Assembly: GCA_002077065.1 (NCBI GenBank)
Contig: NAJO01000030.1
Location: forward strand, 496,001-560,000
Direction: 5' to 3'
Length of the DNA stretch: 64,000 nucleotides
Source: Cryoendolithus antarcticus
Taxonomy: Eukaryota > Ascomycota > Dothideomycetes > Cladosporiales > Cladosporiaceae
Shown here: piece after piece, positions 1 to 8,653 of the stretch
Layout: each line of letters begins with the position of its first letter
Numbering within the stretch: the first letter of the stretch is position 1
Notes under the pieces: model-generated
What the model saw: only the letters and a program-made list of their open reading frames with translations
Database searches by the model: none
What the model was told of the DNA's origin: nothing
Program-made: the position numbers and the translations under genes

Positions 1-1433
1 GGAATGAACTCACGCCAAGCGCAAAGTACGACTTCAAATTCAAAGACTATGCGCCGTGGGTGTTCCGCCACCTACGCGCCGGCTTCGATATTGATCCCGC
101 CGACTACCTCGTCTCGCTGACCTCTAAGTACGTTCTGTCAGAACTTGGTTCCCCTGGCAAAAGCGGAAGCTTCTTCTACTTCTCTCGCGACTACAAATAC
201 ATCATCAAGACCATTCATCACGGAGAGGCAAAGTTCCTCCGCAAGATACTCAAGGATTACTACAACCATGTACGCGAGAACCCAAACACATTGCTATCGC
301 AGTTCTACGGACTGCATCGCGTCAAGATACCATACGGCCGGAAGATCCACTTCGTTGTCATGAACAACCTCTTCCCGCCACATCTCGACATTCATCGCAC
401 ATTCGATCTCAAGGGCAGCACCATTGGGCGAGACTTCAAAGAGGAAGATCTCGAGAAAAACCCACGTGCTACGCTCAAAGATCTGAACTGGCTTCGTCGT
501 AACCTCCATCTCGAATTTGGCCCAACTAAGAAGGCGGCCTTTGTAACGCAGATGGAGAAAGACGTCGCCCTACTCCAACGCCTTGGCATCATGGACTACT
601 CTATGCTGATCGGCGTTCACGACCTTCTCCGCGGCAACACCGAACAGCTGCGCGAACGCACACTCAAAGTCTACCAGCCTCATCACGAACAGGGTGAAGA
701 CCAAAACAACATCAGCGGTCTCGCACGCACACCAAGCAAGCTCGAGACCGCCAAACGAGCCAAAGAGCTTCGCGACATGGTCAAGAGACAACGACCAGTC
801 CCCATGGAGCACGCTGTCGACAAGATGCCTGCAGAAGCACATCGAACGAGCCTCATGTTCTATGCCGACAATGGTGGCTACCAAGCAACACACGAAAACG
901 ACATGCCAGGCGAAGTCATCTACTACCTAGGCATCATCGACTGCCTGACTCGATACAATATCGTCAAGAAAGCCGAACACTTCTGGAAAGGCTTCGGCGG
1001 CAACGAACCCCAAATCTCACCTATACCACCAGTCCGCTACGGCGACCGCTTCAACAAGTTCATCGCCGGCGTCACGATGTCACATGAACGGGCGGAGAAG
1101 CAAAGAAAATCGATCACGATCGATACGGTGCCGGGGATGTCGCACCACATCGCTGTCGGCTCGCCCGTCAACGACGCGCGGCTGAGTAGCCTGAACATAC
1201 AATACGACCAGAGCAATCCGAAGGGGACGCAAGGCGTCATGGAACGGGCTGAGAGAAGCGCAGAGAGGAGTCGAGGAGACAGCATGGACGAGAAGGACGT
1301 GCCTGAACGACATCTTGGGACTGTGCGGAGTCCGAATGCGGAGGATACAGATCCAAATCAGGTACTGCCTGTGATTGGAGAGGCTGGCGAGGGGAGCAGC
1401 CAGAGTAGTAGGAAGGGGGTGAGGTTGGATTGA
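1..1433 (+). CDS. MSS4: Phosphatidylinositol-4-phosphate 5-kinase, Mss4/Its3 type (5' end outside window)
   Basis: Makes PI(4,5)P2 from PI4P at the plasma membrane. The frame is open from base 3, so the N-terminal part lies upstream of the window; the first Met codon seen is not the start. Visible PIPK motifs: the glycine-rich nucleotide loop GKSGSFFYFSRD, followed by the lysine of YIIKTI; the DLKGS motif (FDLKGSTIGRDF); MDYSMLIGVHD, equivalent to the family's DYSLLxGIHD; and IIDCLTRYNIVKKAEHFWKG near the end of the catalytic domain. The tail after about base 1080 is polar and low in complexity, as in fungal orthologs. The 3' end converges with the next gene. The family call is very safe; the symbol rests on this being the usual single type I PIPK of ascomycetes. 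Confidence 0.93.
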   Translation, partial: NELTPSAKYDFKFKDYAPWVFRHLRAGFDIDPADYLVSLTSKYVLSELGSPGKSGSFFYFSRDYKYIIKTIHHGEAKFLRKILKDYYNHVRENPNTLLSQFYGLHRVKIPYGRKIHFVVMNNLFPPHLDIHRTFDLKGSTIGRDFKEEDLEKNPRATLKDLNWLRRNLHLEFGPTKKAAFVTQMEKDVALLQRLGIMDYSMLIGVHDLLRGNTEQLRERTLKVYQPHHEQGEDQNNISGLARTPSKLETAKRAKELRDMVKRQRPVPMEHAVDKMPAEAHRTSLMFYADNGGYQATHENDMPGEVIYYLGIIDCLTRYNIVKKAEHFWKGFGGNEPQISPIPPVRYGDRFNKFIAGVTMSHERAEKQRKSITIDTVPGMSHHIAVGSPVNDARLSSLNIQYDQSNPKGTQGVMERAERSAERSRGDSMDEKDVPERHLGTVRSPNAEDTDPNQVLPVIGEAGEGSSQSSRKGVRLD

Positions 1434-2075
1434 ACAACAAACGGAAGGAAGATGGGGATTGAGGACACTCGCCGGCTGCTCGAAGCATATCAAAACGACT
1501 ACAATCGCCCACCATCAATCAAATCAGAAAACCACACAAGCACACATCGACGGCTCAGGCTGCTAGCGAGACGGAGCAAACGGAGGAACGAACTGCTTTC
1601 ATATGTCCTTTCAGCGACTGGCGTTCAAGGGAAGCTCTATACAACGGCGTTTTGAGTATGACACTCAGGGTCATGGGGTGGGGATTTTGGATGGACATCT
1701 CGTTTGAGAGCTGTTACGACAGCTGTGTAAGGGAAGAACGGGTGGTGGACATCATTCGCGGAGGAAAGCCAGTTGGTGATCGTGAAGGAAACGGGAAGGG
1801 GGGCATTATACCATCGCTGTTTGGAGAAGGATAGGGCAGGGACAGGAGGGGAGGAGCGGTCACTTGGGTGTAGGTGTATAAGCTATCAATCGCTACGGCT
1901 TTTGAGCTACCCCTGCGCCGTTCCAGTGTCATGATCGTGCTCGTGCTGGTCGTCCAATGTCATAGCGGTCGTGATGTTTTCTGTCTAATCCGCGCCGCTC
2001 AAATGCTCTCAGATGTCCTATCCAACTCCTCGCTTCCAACGCTGACCCCAACTTCATGCACTTCATCAGCCAAGT
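1434..2075. other. Convergent 3' intergenic region
   Basis: About 640 bp between the ends of the PIP5-kinase and the DUF2828 gene. Only short ORFs without family resemblance; presumably 3' UTRs. Nothing else seen. Confidence 0.5.
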
Positions 2076-4475
2076 CTAATCTACAACCCTCAACATCCGG
2101 TAAGCCTCTCCCCCAATAGCCTTCTTCACAACATCCAACGGATTCTCCTGCTTCTTCTCCTTCCTCACAATAACATTTCCCAACTCATCCTCCTCCTCCA
2201 GCACAAGCTCCGCCATCGCATCCTCCAAACTGCCCGTGTCGAGGAACATCTTCATCTGGCCCTGACTGTACCCGCTCACCAACGCCGTATTCGCCTCGTG
2301 GGCTTGCACTGGCTTCGGCTGGTCTTTCTCGGAAGCGGGAGTGGACCTGGGAGAGTGCGGGTTCTGATCGGCGCGGCCAGCGAGGTTCCAGAAGATAAGA
2401 CGCGGGAGGTCGTAGCCGGCATCGTTGTAGAGAGTTTTGATGCGCTCGAAGGATGACTTCCAAGTCGTACGTGTGGTGGAGCTGTGAGCGCCGGAGACGT
2501 AGCCGTAACCGTATCCCGGGCGGTACGAGTATGAAGCAGCGTCTAGCCCACAATCGGCGGAGTCGAAGTGCATGTCCGAGAAGACGAAGACTTGCTTCAC
2601 CATCTCATCGCGGGTCAGCTTCTTCTCTATCGCCAGCGGAAGGAGTAGCTTCTCGAAGACAGCGACGAAGTCGGTGTTCATTCCCCAAGGCGCCGAGCTG
2701 ATGTAGGCAGCCTTCTCTGCCAGCATGCGCGTGTCTGATGGTCCGCCAACACGCAAGATCTGTGGGTTTTGGTCGAAAGTGATGAAGGCGCCTCCGAACG
2801 GCGGAGCGGTGATCTCGGCGACGAGGAGCGAGAGCGCGATAGCGGAGTCCATCGGCGTGGTCTTGTCTGGGAAGACCGGCGAGCCCATCGAGCCTGAGAC
2901 GTCGGCGACTGCGATGCTGGAGGCTAGTGTGCCAGAATCGCGCATGCGCTGGACGAGAGCATTCCACTGTGCATTCAGAGCCTTCGCCTGCAGCTCATTC
3001 TGCTTGTCTGCGATGAGGGCCTCGACTGTGGATTTCTTGCCAACGAAGACTGGCGGCCTGGAGACGGCATGGATAAGGTTCGCAGGCAGGAGGACGGCAC
3101 CGGAGATGTGAGTCTTGCCCGACGCGACGTCTTCGAGATAAGAGGAGAAGTGATCGGTGTCTTTGCGGATGAAGAGGGGAGTGTAAGTCTTCATTGCCAG
3201 AGAGGGAACTTTGTTGTAGGCGATATTATCGAATGCGCCAGCTGTTATATCGCGCTCGACCACCGAGAGGAATTCGCGGAGCGGAGAGAGGGTCTTGCTT
3301 TGGTAGGCGATGCGGGCATGCTTGATGTATGCTTTGCGATCGGAGCGGTCAAGAGTGTCAGGGCAGCAGGTCTCGAAGGGGTGAAGTAGCTCAGCGATGG
3401 TAGTGACAATCGCTGTGGCATTGTCGTGAGCGCCGTCGGATGATGGAGCCCACTTCGCGGCCAGCGAGATCTGCTTCTTGTCCGCCTTGTTGTCTGACTG
3501 CAGCCGGGCCATGTCGAGCTTCAGCTGATCGGCGAATAGGCTGGCCACCGTATTGTGCAGTGTATTGTAGAACTCGTCGTTTGCCAGCTTCGCCACGATC
3601 TTTGCCCGAGCTGCCTTCACTACTGCCTTCTTGCGATCCTTCGTCCAATCACGCTGCTTTGGGTCGAGGTTGGTCATATCGATACCTTCGTAGCGATCGG
3701 CAGGCTGATTCTGCTTATCGAGCGCCCACCTCCTCTTCCACATCGCTACATTTTCAGGGGTGGAGCGGTGGTCGACGTTGAAGACTTTGCGAGGATCGCC
3801 GTTGGGGGTCAGCTCATCATGAGCAGCGAGAGAGAGTATGTTCAGCAGATCCTTCCAGTAGCCGTGAGAGACACCGTACTTAAAGTCGAAGGCAGAGAGT
3901 CCGGTCTCGTGCTCGAACTGCGTATGGTTGCCCGGCTCCGTGTTGTCTTCGACTGTGCTCGCCTTGACAGGGTTCTGAGCGCCATCGACAAGCTCGAACT
4001 CCTCGTCGTTGCTGGCATCGACCATGACCGCGTCTTCTTTGCCGGCTGTCGCCTCCATAGTCTTCGGAAGCTTCTTCTGGATCACTGGACGAACGAGCCA
4101 CGGCAGATTGGCGAGTAGAGTCTGAGGATGCTTCTCCTTCAGCCAGCCAAGAGCACGGTAAAAGGAGGTACGATCGGCTTTCCCGACATGGATTGAGCGA
4201 GCGTTCCAGATTATGCGCAAGGTCGCGACTGGATTCTCTTCCCAAGCTTCGCCAAGGGACGTGGCGAGGAGGCTCGGTGTGATGGCGTCCGTCAAGCCGT
4301 TGAAGATGTCGACCAGCGGGCTGCCCGAAGTGCGGAATGCCAGGTCGCCGTTGTCCGTGAGTATTCTGTTGTCGTTGCTATCGAGAGATGGATGAGCGTT
4401 GGCGATCAGCACATCCATGAAGCGCGAGGTCGGTGGTGGCATCGATGTCGACGCCTTCTCATCGGTGTCTGCCAT
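2076..4475 (-). CDS. DUF2828 family protein with vWA-like C-terminal half
   Basis: An intact single-exon protein of 799 residues. The N-terminal half matches the fungal/plant DUF2828 family (LTDAITPSLLATSLGEAWEENP, then ARSIHVGKADRTSFYRALGWL). The C-terminal half carries a von Willebrand A-like fold with a MIDAS-type motif, AVADVSGSMGSP (DxSxS), near residue 530, then TFDQNP and VFVFSDMHFDSAD. This layout recalls TROVE/Ro60-like proteins (helical repeats plus vWA), which bind RNA, but no function is established for DUF2828 proteins and I assign none. A TATA-like stretch lies about 40-50 bp upstream of the start (4514-4524). It is divergent from RSA3. The family call is firm; the role is unknown. 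Confidence 0.85.
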   Translation of the reverse strand: MADTDEKASTSMPPPTSRFMDVLIANAHPSLDSNDNRILTDNGDLAFRTSGSPLVDIFNGLTDAITPSLLATSLGEAWEENPVATLRIIWNARSIHVGKADRTSFYRALGWLKEKHPQTLLANLPWLVRPVIQKKLPKTMEATAGKEDAVMVDASNDEEFELVDGAQNPVKASTVEDNTEPGNHTQFEHETGLSAFDFKYGVSHGYWKDLLNILSLAAHDELTPNGDPRKVFNVDHRSTPENVAMWKRRWALDKQNQPADRYEGIDMTNLDPKQRDWTKDRKKAVVKAARAKIVAKLANDEFYNTLHNTVASLFADQLKLDMARLQSDNKADKKQISLAAKWAPSSDGAHDNATAIVTTIAELLHPFETCCPDTLDRSDRKAYIKHARIAYQSKTLSPLREFLSVVERDITAGAFDNIAYNKVPSLAMKTYTPLFIRKDTDHFSSYLEDVASGKTHISGAVLLPANLIHAVSRPPVFVGKKSTVEALIADKQNELQAKALNAQWNALVQRMRDSGTLASSIAVADVSGSMGSPVFPDKTTPMDSAIALSLLVAEITAPPFGGAFITFDQNPQILRVGGPSDTRMLAEKAAYISSAPWGMNTDFVAVFEKLLLPLAIEKKLTRDEMVKQVFVFSDMHFDSADCGLDAASYSYRPGYGYGYVSGAHSSTTRTTWKSSFERIKTLYNDAGYDLPRLIFWNLAGRADQNPHSPRSTPASEKDQPKPVQAHEANTALVSGYSQGQMKMFLDTGSLEDAMAELVLEEEDELGNVIVRKEKKQENPLDVVKKAIGGEAYRMLRVVD

Positions 4476-5108
4476 GATGGCTGTGCACTTTTACCGCGAG
4501 TCTAGCGATGAGATACTATATATGCGGCGGAAAGAGAGAAGCAGACACAGTAAGCCAAGTTGTAATGTGTTTGCTAGGCGGTGAGATTGTGTACAAACGG
4601 AAGAGCGAAGTAGCGCCTACGTCAATCAATGTACAGCTGCAGGAGCGCTGCACATCAAACGTTCAGTGGGGAAAAGAAGGTGGCAATGGAAAAGTATACT
4701 CAGCTGCAGATTTTAACACGACCACGATCGTGTGTGAGAGATAGGAGTCACCGACATTGAGTCACAATATAGCACTTCAGCGCCATCCAAGTGGGACACC
4801 GCAGTGGAAGTGTGAAGATGTCCAGCAGAGGTCGTCGCGAGTTCTTTGCTGCTCGGTTGGAGACTCATGCTGTACGGCGGCCGTACGATGCCTGAAGCAG
4901 TGCTTCTGTGGTGACTGTCACGGGCAGATCGTCCAAGATAAGTATCCTGAGGAAGAGTGAATGATGTCTTTCGTCGATGAAGTGAGGATCATAGACATTT
5001 GGCCTCAGTTCTCAGGCCAAAACGCTGGGATCAGGCAGCCATTTGCAATAACGGAATTCACATCCTTCGAAATGCTCAAACATTCCTCTCTATTCCTACA
5101 AACACAAA
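4476..5108. promoter_or_regulatory. Divergent promoter region, DUF2828 gene / RSA3
   Basis: A 633-bp shared upstream region. A TATA-like run (tactatatatg, 4514-4524) is well placed for the minus-strand DUF2828 gene. I see no TATA-like box close to RSA3. Short ORFs here show no family signature. Confidence 0.45.
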
Positions 5109-5591
5109 ATGGCAACTCGGGTATCATCATTTTCGAGGCCAGCGAAGAAGAAGCGCAATCGCAAAGCCCGCACCGAGGTCTCTTCGTCCTCGTCGTCTTC
5201 AGAAAACTCATCTTCGGACTCGGACGCCGCGCCACCAGTGAAAACAGCCAAATCGTCCAAGCCAGCCTTGCCAGCGGCAGAAGTTACTGGAGGTGCCGAC
5301 ATTAGCTCGCCTTCGCCATCACCAGCACCAGCACCCATTGCCGCTCCGAAGCAGACTTCAGAGCAGGTCTTCCAGGCCTTCTACCTGAAGCAGGCAACGC
5401 GCGAATTCTCCGACGATATCGAAAAGCTAAGGACTGCGAGCGACTGGAAGGGTCAGAGGAGTGTGGACGTACTTGTCCGTGCTCTTGGGCAGGGAGTTGG
5501 CACTTTCACTCCTGATAAGAGGGTGGGCATTGCGAGCGGGAGGCAAGGGGCGGATCGCGTGAAGCAGACCGACTCTGGTCTCAAGGACTGA
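5109..5591 (+). CDS. RSA3: Ribosome assembly protein 3 (Rsa3)
   Basis: A nucleolar factor needed for 60S ribosomal subunit assembly. The protein has 160 residues: a basic, then Ser/Asp/Glu-rich low-complexity N-terminus (PAKKKRNRK, then a serine run), followed by the conserved block FQAFYLKQATREFSDDIEKLRTASDW and DVLVRALGQG (about residues 88-133), which is the Rsa3 family core (FYLxxxTxEFxDDLDxLRxxxDF...LxxALxQG). The start gives the usual short acidic/serine-rich N-terminus. Single exon, length normal for the family. Confidence 0.88.
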   Translation: MATRVSSFSRPAKKKRNRKARTEVSSSSSSSENSSSDSDAAPPVKTAKSSKPALPAAEVTGGADISSPSPSPAPAPIAAPKQTSEQVFQAFYLKQATREFSDDIEKLRTASDWKGQRSVDVLVRALGQGVGTFTPDKRVGIASGRQGADRVKQTDSGLKD

Positions 5592-6004
5592 ACGCTGTCT
5601 ACTCTAGCTCCAATGTTCAGAATTCTGAAGCTCGCCTGCACTACTATCGAACGCAGCGACGTCTGTCTGCTGCACCAAGAATTGATGAGAGGCTATGTCG
5701 AACGATCGACACGAGGTGCCTTGGAGCTGCCTCCATCCACATGCGGTCGATAGTTGCACATGGACCTCTCGGACTGTTAAAGGAGTGGAGGCACGCTTCT
5801 CAATGTCACGGCCCTCTTGACCATGGCATGCAGTCTTCAATTTCAGAACCGGGAGACGTTGCAGCTTCCGATGCACAGGGTATTTGCTCAGCATCAATGC
5901 TTGGCCGGTAGAGATCAACTAGACACCAGCGGCTACGCTCGACGGCCAACTAGGCATTATAATTACGTCGTCTCATCATCTCGGAGCAGTACCCGCCGCT
6001 GAAG
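5592..6004. other. Intergenic region after RSA3
   Basis: About 410 bp between the convergent ends of RSA3 and the first four-span membrane protein gene. No supported feature. Confidence 0.4.
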
Positions 6005-6680
6005 CTACGTCTCGCTCTGCAGCCCACGGACGCGAGCTTCGGCTTTCGAAGCTTTCTTACCAGCCTTCAGCGCACGCACGCCTGCCCATAAGTACACAGC
6101 GTAACTAGTGACAACGTTATCAGCATCGCCACACTTGCCTACAGCGGCCTGGACTCGACTTACGGAATCGCGCACAACAGCTCCCACGCCGCGATAACCC
6201 AATCGACATTTCCTCGGCTATACACTCATAGAGTCAGCATCCATAAACAATTGTCGAGTCTTCTCCCGGCTTGCACGCACTACCAGGCGCCTATGCATAT
6301 CGCACCAAAAACGACGTAGCCGAACACGATGACGGATCCCGACACGATCGCTTGCTTAGGGTGCAGTGCCTTATGCCGGCACATCACGGCATCCACTGTC
6401 GTCCAGATCAAAGCCACGATGGGCCATGGCAGCATGAGGCCAAGCAGTACGCTAGGAATTGGAGTCAGCAGGTGAAGGGACACCGTGAACAGTGCAGTGG
6501 CACTGAGTGAACAAACCCGCCACTAGGGCTGCCGTAGCCGGCGCCTTCCAGAAAGCCAAACGTGAACGCTGCCACTATGGCTATTATTGTCATGACGAAG
6601 CATGGTAGGAGATAGAGCATAGGATTTGCAGTGGAGTGCCAGAGCTGCGTGGTGCTGCGGGAGGGGTATGAGGCTAGCAT
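6005..6680 (-). CDS. Small four-span membrane protein, tandem copy A
   Basis: I do not recognise this family. I reconstruct four exons: 6680-6517, 6451-6281, 6217-6164 and 6104-6005, joined by introns of 65, 63 and 59 bp (donors gtttgt, gtgcgt, gtaagt; CTGAC branch points in the first two). All junctions are phase 2 and give 162 residues. Predicted membrane segments: MLYLLPCFVMTIIAIVAAF, LLGLMLPWPIVALIWTTV, IVSGSVIVFGYVVFGAICIG and VDWVIAAWELLCAIPYAVYL, then a basic tail (RALKAGKKASKAEARVRG). The neighbouring copy B has the same exon lengths (171, 54 and 100 nt for exons 2-4) and an alignable protein, which supports the model strongly. The topology recalls MARVEL-like four-span proteins, but no family motif proves this. 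A second possible donor 3 nt earlier in exon 2 would shorten it by one codon. Confidence 0.75.
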
Positions 6681-7474
6681 GATGTTGAATAGCCGTGGCA
6701 GACGGTGCAGCTATGCAAAGCGAAGCGGTGCAGCAGCGGAAACTTGATATCAACGAACTGAGCAACGCTGGCTAGTAGCTACCTATGTACTGACATGTAT
6801 GGTGGGGTAAAGTGCTCCCGTCCATGGAAGGCGCGCACGAGGAATGTCTCAAGCAAGTGCATTGACCTAGAGGCTGCTGCCTTATGCATGTGTATAGTAT
6901 GTGTTCAACCAGTAGAGCGGGAGCCGGACCTCTCTCCACTGTCAGCTGCTTCTTATTGCAGATCTTGGGCGTCAAGGTTGCACAAGCAAATGCCTAATAC
7001 CGGAGGAACGCCCGCTAGATGCGGGCTACATGTAAGCTTCAGGAACCGCATGTAGGTTTGGACGCAGCATCCATAAGGACTCATATTGAGCAAGCTCATC
7101 AGCAGTGTCGTTGCAGCATGGTAGTACTGTATCACTTGGCAACACTATCGAGCCTGCCGTGCGTGGCGCCCGGACGTGCGTACGCTCGTCATGAGAGCCC
7201 GTCGACTGCATCAAGTCTGCTTGGCACCAGAACATGAGAACGCAGGAGGATGTCGGGGGACCTGTATCCCGGGCATAGCCTGCTGCTTACTTCGTCAATG
7301 ATCGTTGTACGGCGTTACCTCCCAGCGTCTTCCTGAATTTGCTGGCAGCGATTGGCTGTGCCTTCCATAGCGAGGATTTGTAGGTGGACTCCCTTCCATT
7401 CACACGTCACGCACATTACACATTACACATTACTAGATTGGCCATTGACTCACGTGCACGCCTCGCACCTCCGA
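6681..7474. other. Spacer between tandem four-span genes
   Basis: About 790 bp upstream of copy A and downstream of copy B. Several short ORFs with no family resemblance. Contains the 7-nt repeat listed separately. No third gene copy is visible. Confidence 0.4.
7414..7433. repeat. Short tandem repeat, unit CATTACA
   Basis: Nearly three copies of the heptamer cattaca in a row, just downstream of copy B's stop codon. A simple microsatellite with no evident role. Confidence 0.7.
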
Positions 7475-8148
7475 TCATACGGAGTTGTCCAAAACCCCAA
7501 CAAGTGGTTCCGACTTCGCGGCCTTCTTTCCAGCCCTGAAAGCTCGGACGCCAATGTATAGATATACTGCGTACCTGCACGTTCGCACTGTATGTTAGCG
7601 ACTAGTCCTGGACGCAACAAGACCATGACATGACTCACGGAACCGCAGCTAGCAACTGCCACGCGCCAGGGATCCAGGCAATGTTGTCCCACCTGTTCGA
7701 CTCACAGTCAGTGATCGTCCACCTGGGGTGGCTTGAATGATAATACACGCACGAGAACAGCGCCACGCCTAAGGCTCCGAGGACTAGATACCCCAGCACG
7801 TTGAAGGTGCCCATCACAATACTTGCGACGGGGTGTAGCGCGGCCCACTTGCAGACTGCGAGGTCCACTAACGTCCATACGAAGGCGGCGGCCGGCCACG
7901 GGAGCATGGAGGCCAGAGGTGCGCTGAACACGTTGATTAGTGGGAGATCGACCATACGCAACGGCATCTTGGCGGGCGAACCTGTCAGCCATGTCATTGT
8001 CCGGTTCAGAGCCGGCGATGAAGCCTATGGTGAGGGAGAGGATCAGGGCTACGATCGTTGCGGCGAGGCAATGGAGGAGGTAGAGAGCTGGGTTAGCGGT
8101 TTGGTGGTAGAGCTGGAGGGTGCGGTGGGAGGCGAGAGCGGCGAGCAT
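7475..8148 (-). CDS. Small four-span membrane protein, tandem copy B
   Basis: Paralog of copy A, same strand. Reconstructed exons: 8148-7982, 7923-7753, 7692-7639 and 7574-7475 (introns of 58, 60 and 64 bp), all phase 2, giving 163 residues. Matching segments with copy A: LQLYHQTANPALYLL against TQLWHSTANPMLYLL; SMLPWPAAAFVWTLVDLAV against LMLPWPIVALIWTTVDAV; AWQLLAAVPYAVYLY against AWELLCAIPYAVYLW; and RAFRAGKKAAKSE against RALKAGKKASKAE. The middle 60-bp intron (gtgcgt...cacTGAC...cag) has a length divisible by three and no stop, so if retained it would add 20 residues; equal exon lengths in copy A argue that it is spliced. Function unknown. Confidence 0.75.
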
Positions 8149-8653
8149 GCTGGGGTCTTTGTGTGGTGAGCTATCTGCACCGAAAGACGATGGGAGGCAG
8201 ATGCGACGATAGGAACTGGGTGATGATGAGGAAGTCCAGCTTCACGAGCTCACCTATGTATGCATCGCAGATTCCATCGCTATCATGCCGACTGTGGCGC
8301 GATCGTGCCAGGCACCTGTGCCGCACAGGATGAATGGTACCTAGAGCTCTGCTATTTTGCAGATGCTCCGCCCGATCTACTGGGTGTAGGATGAAGAAGG
8401 TTCAAGTTGGTGGAGGCAGTGGACTTGGCGAAAGTCTATCTCGACATTGTGAAACGACGCCACAGCGCTTGAACACTCAACATGGGATGCCGTGGTGATC
8501 GATGTAATCGCTCGTCGAGATCTCAGGAAGCACGGCACAACCGATCTAAATGCAAAGCTTCTCTGAACCGCTTGTAACCACGCTCGCCCGTTGAAATATC
8601 GAAACGTGGCAAGTTGATGGTCCATGCTTTCCATCGCCCTGACAATGCTATTG
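8149..8653. other. Intergenic region, four-span copy B / EXO1
   Basis: About 505 bp holding the upstream region of copy B and the 3' end of EXO1. No supported gene or RNA. Confidence 0.4.
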
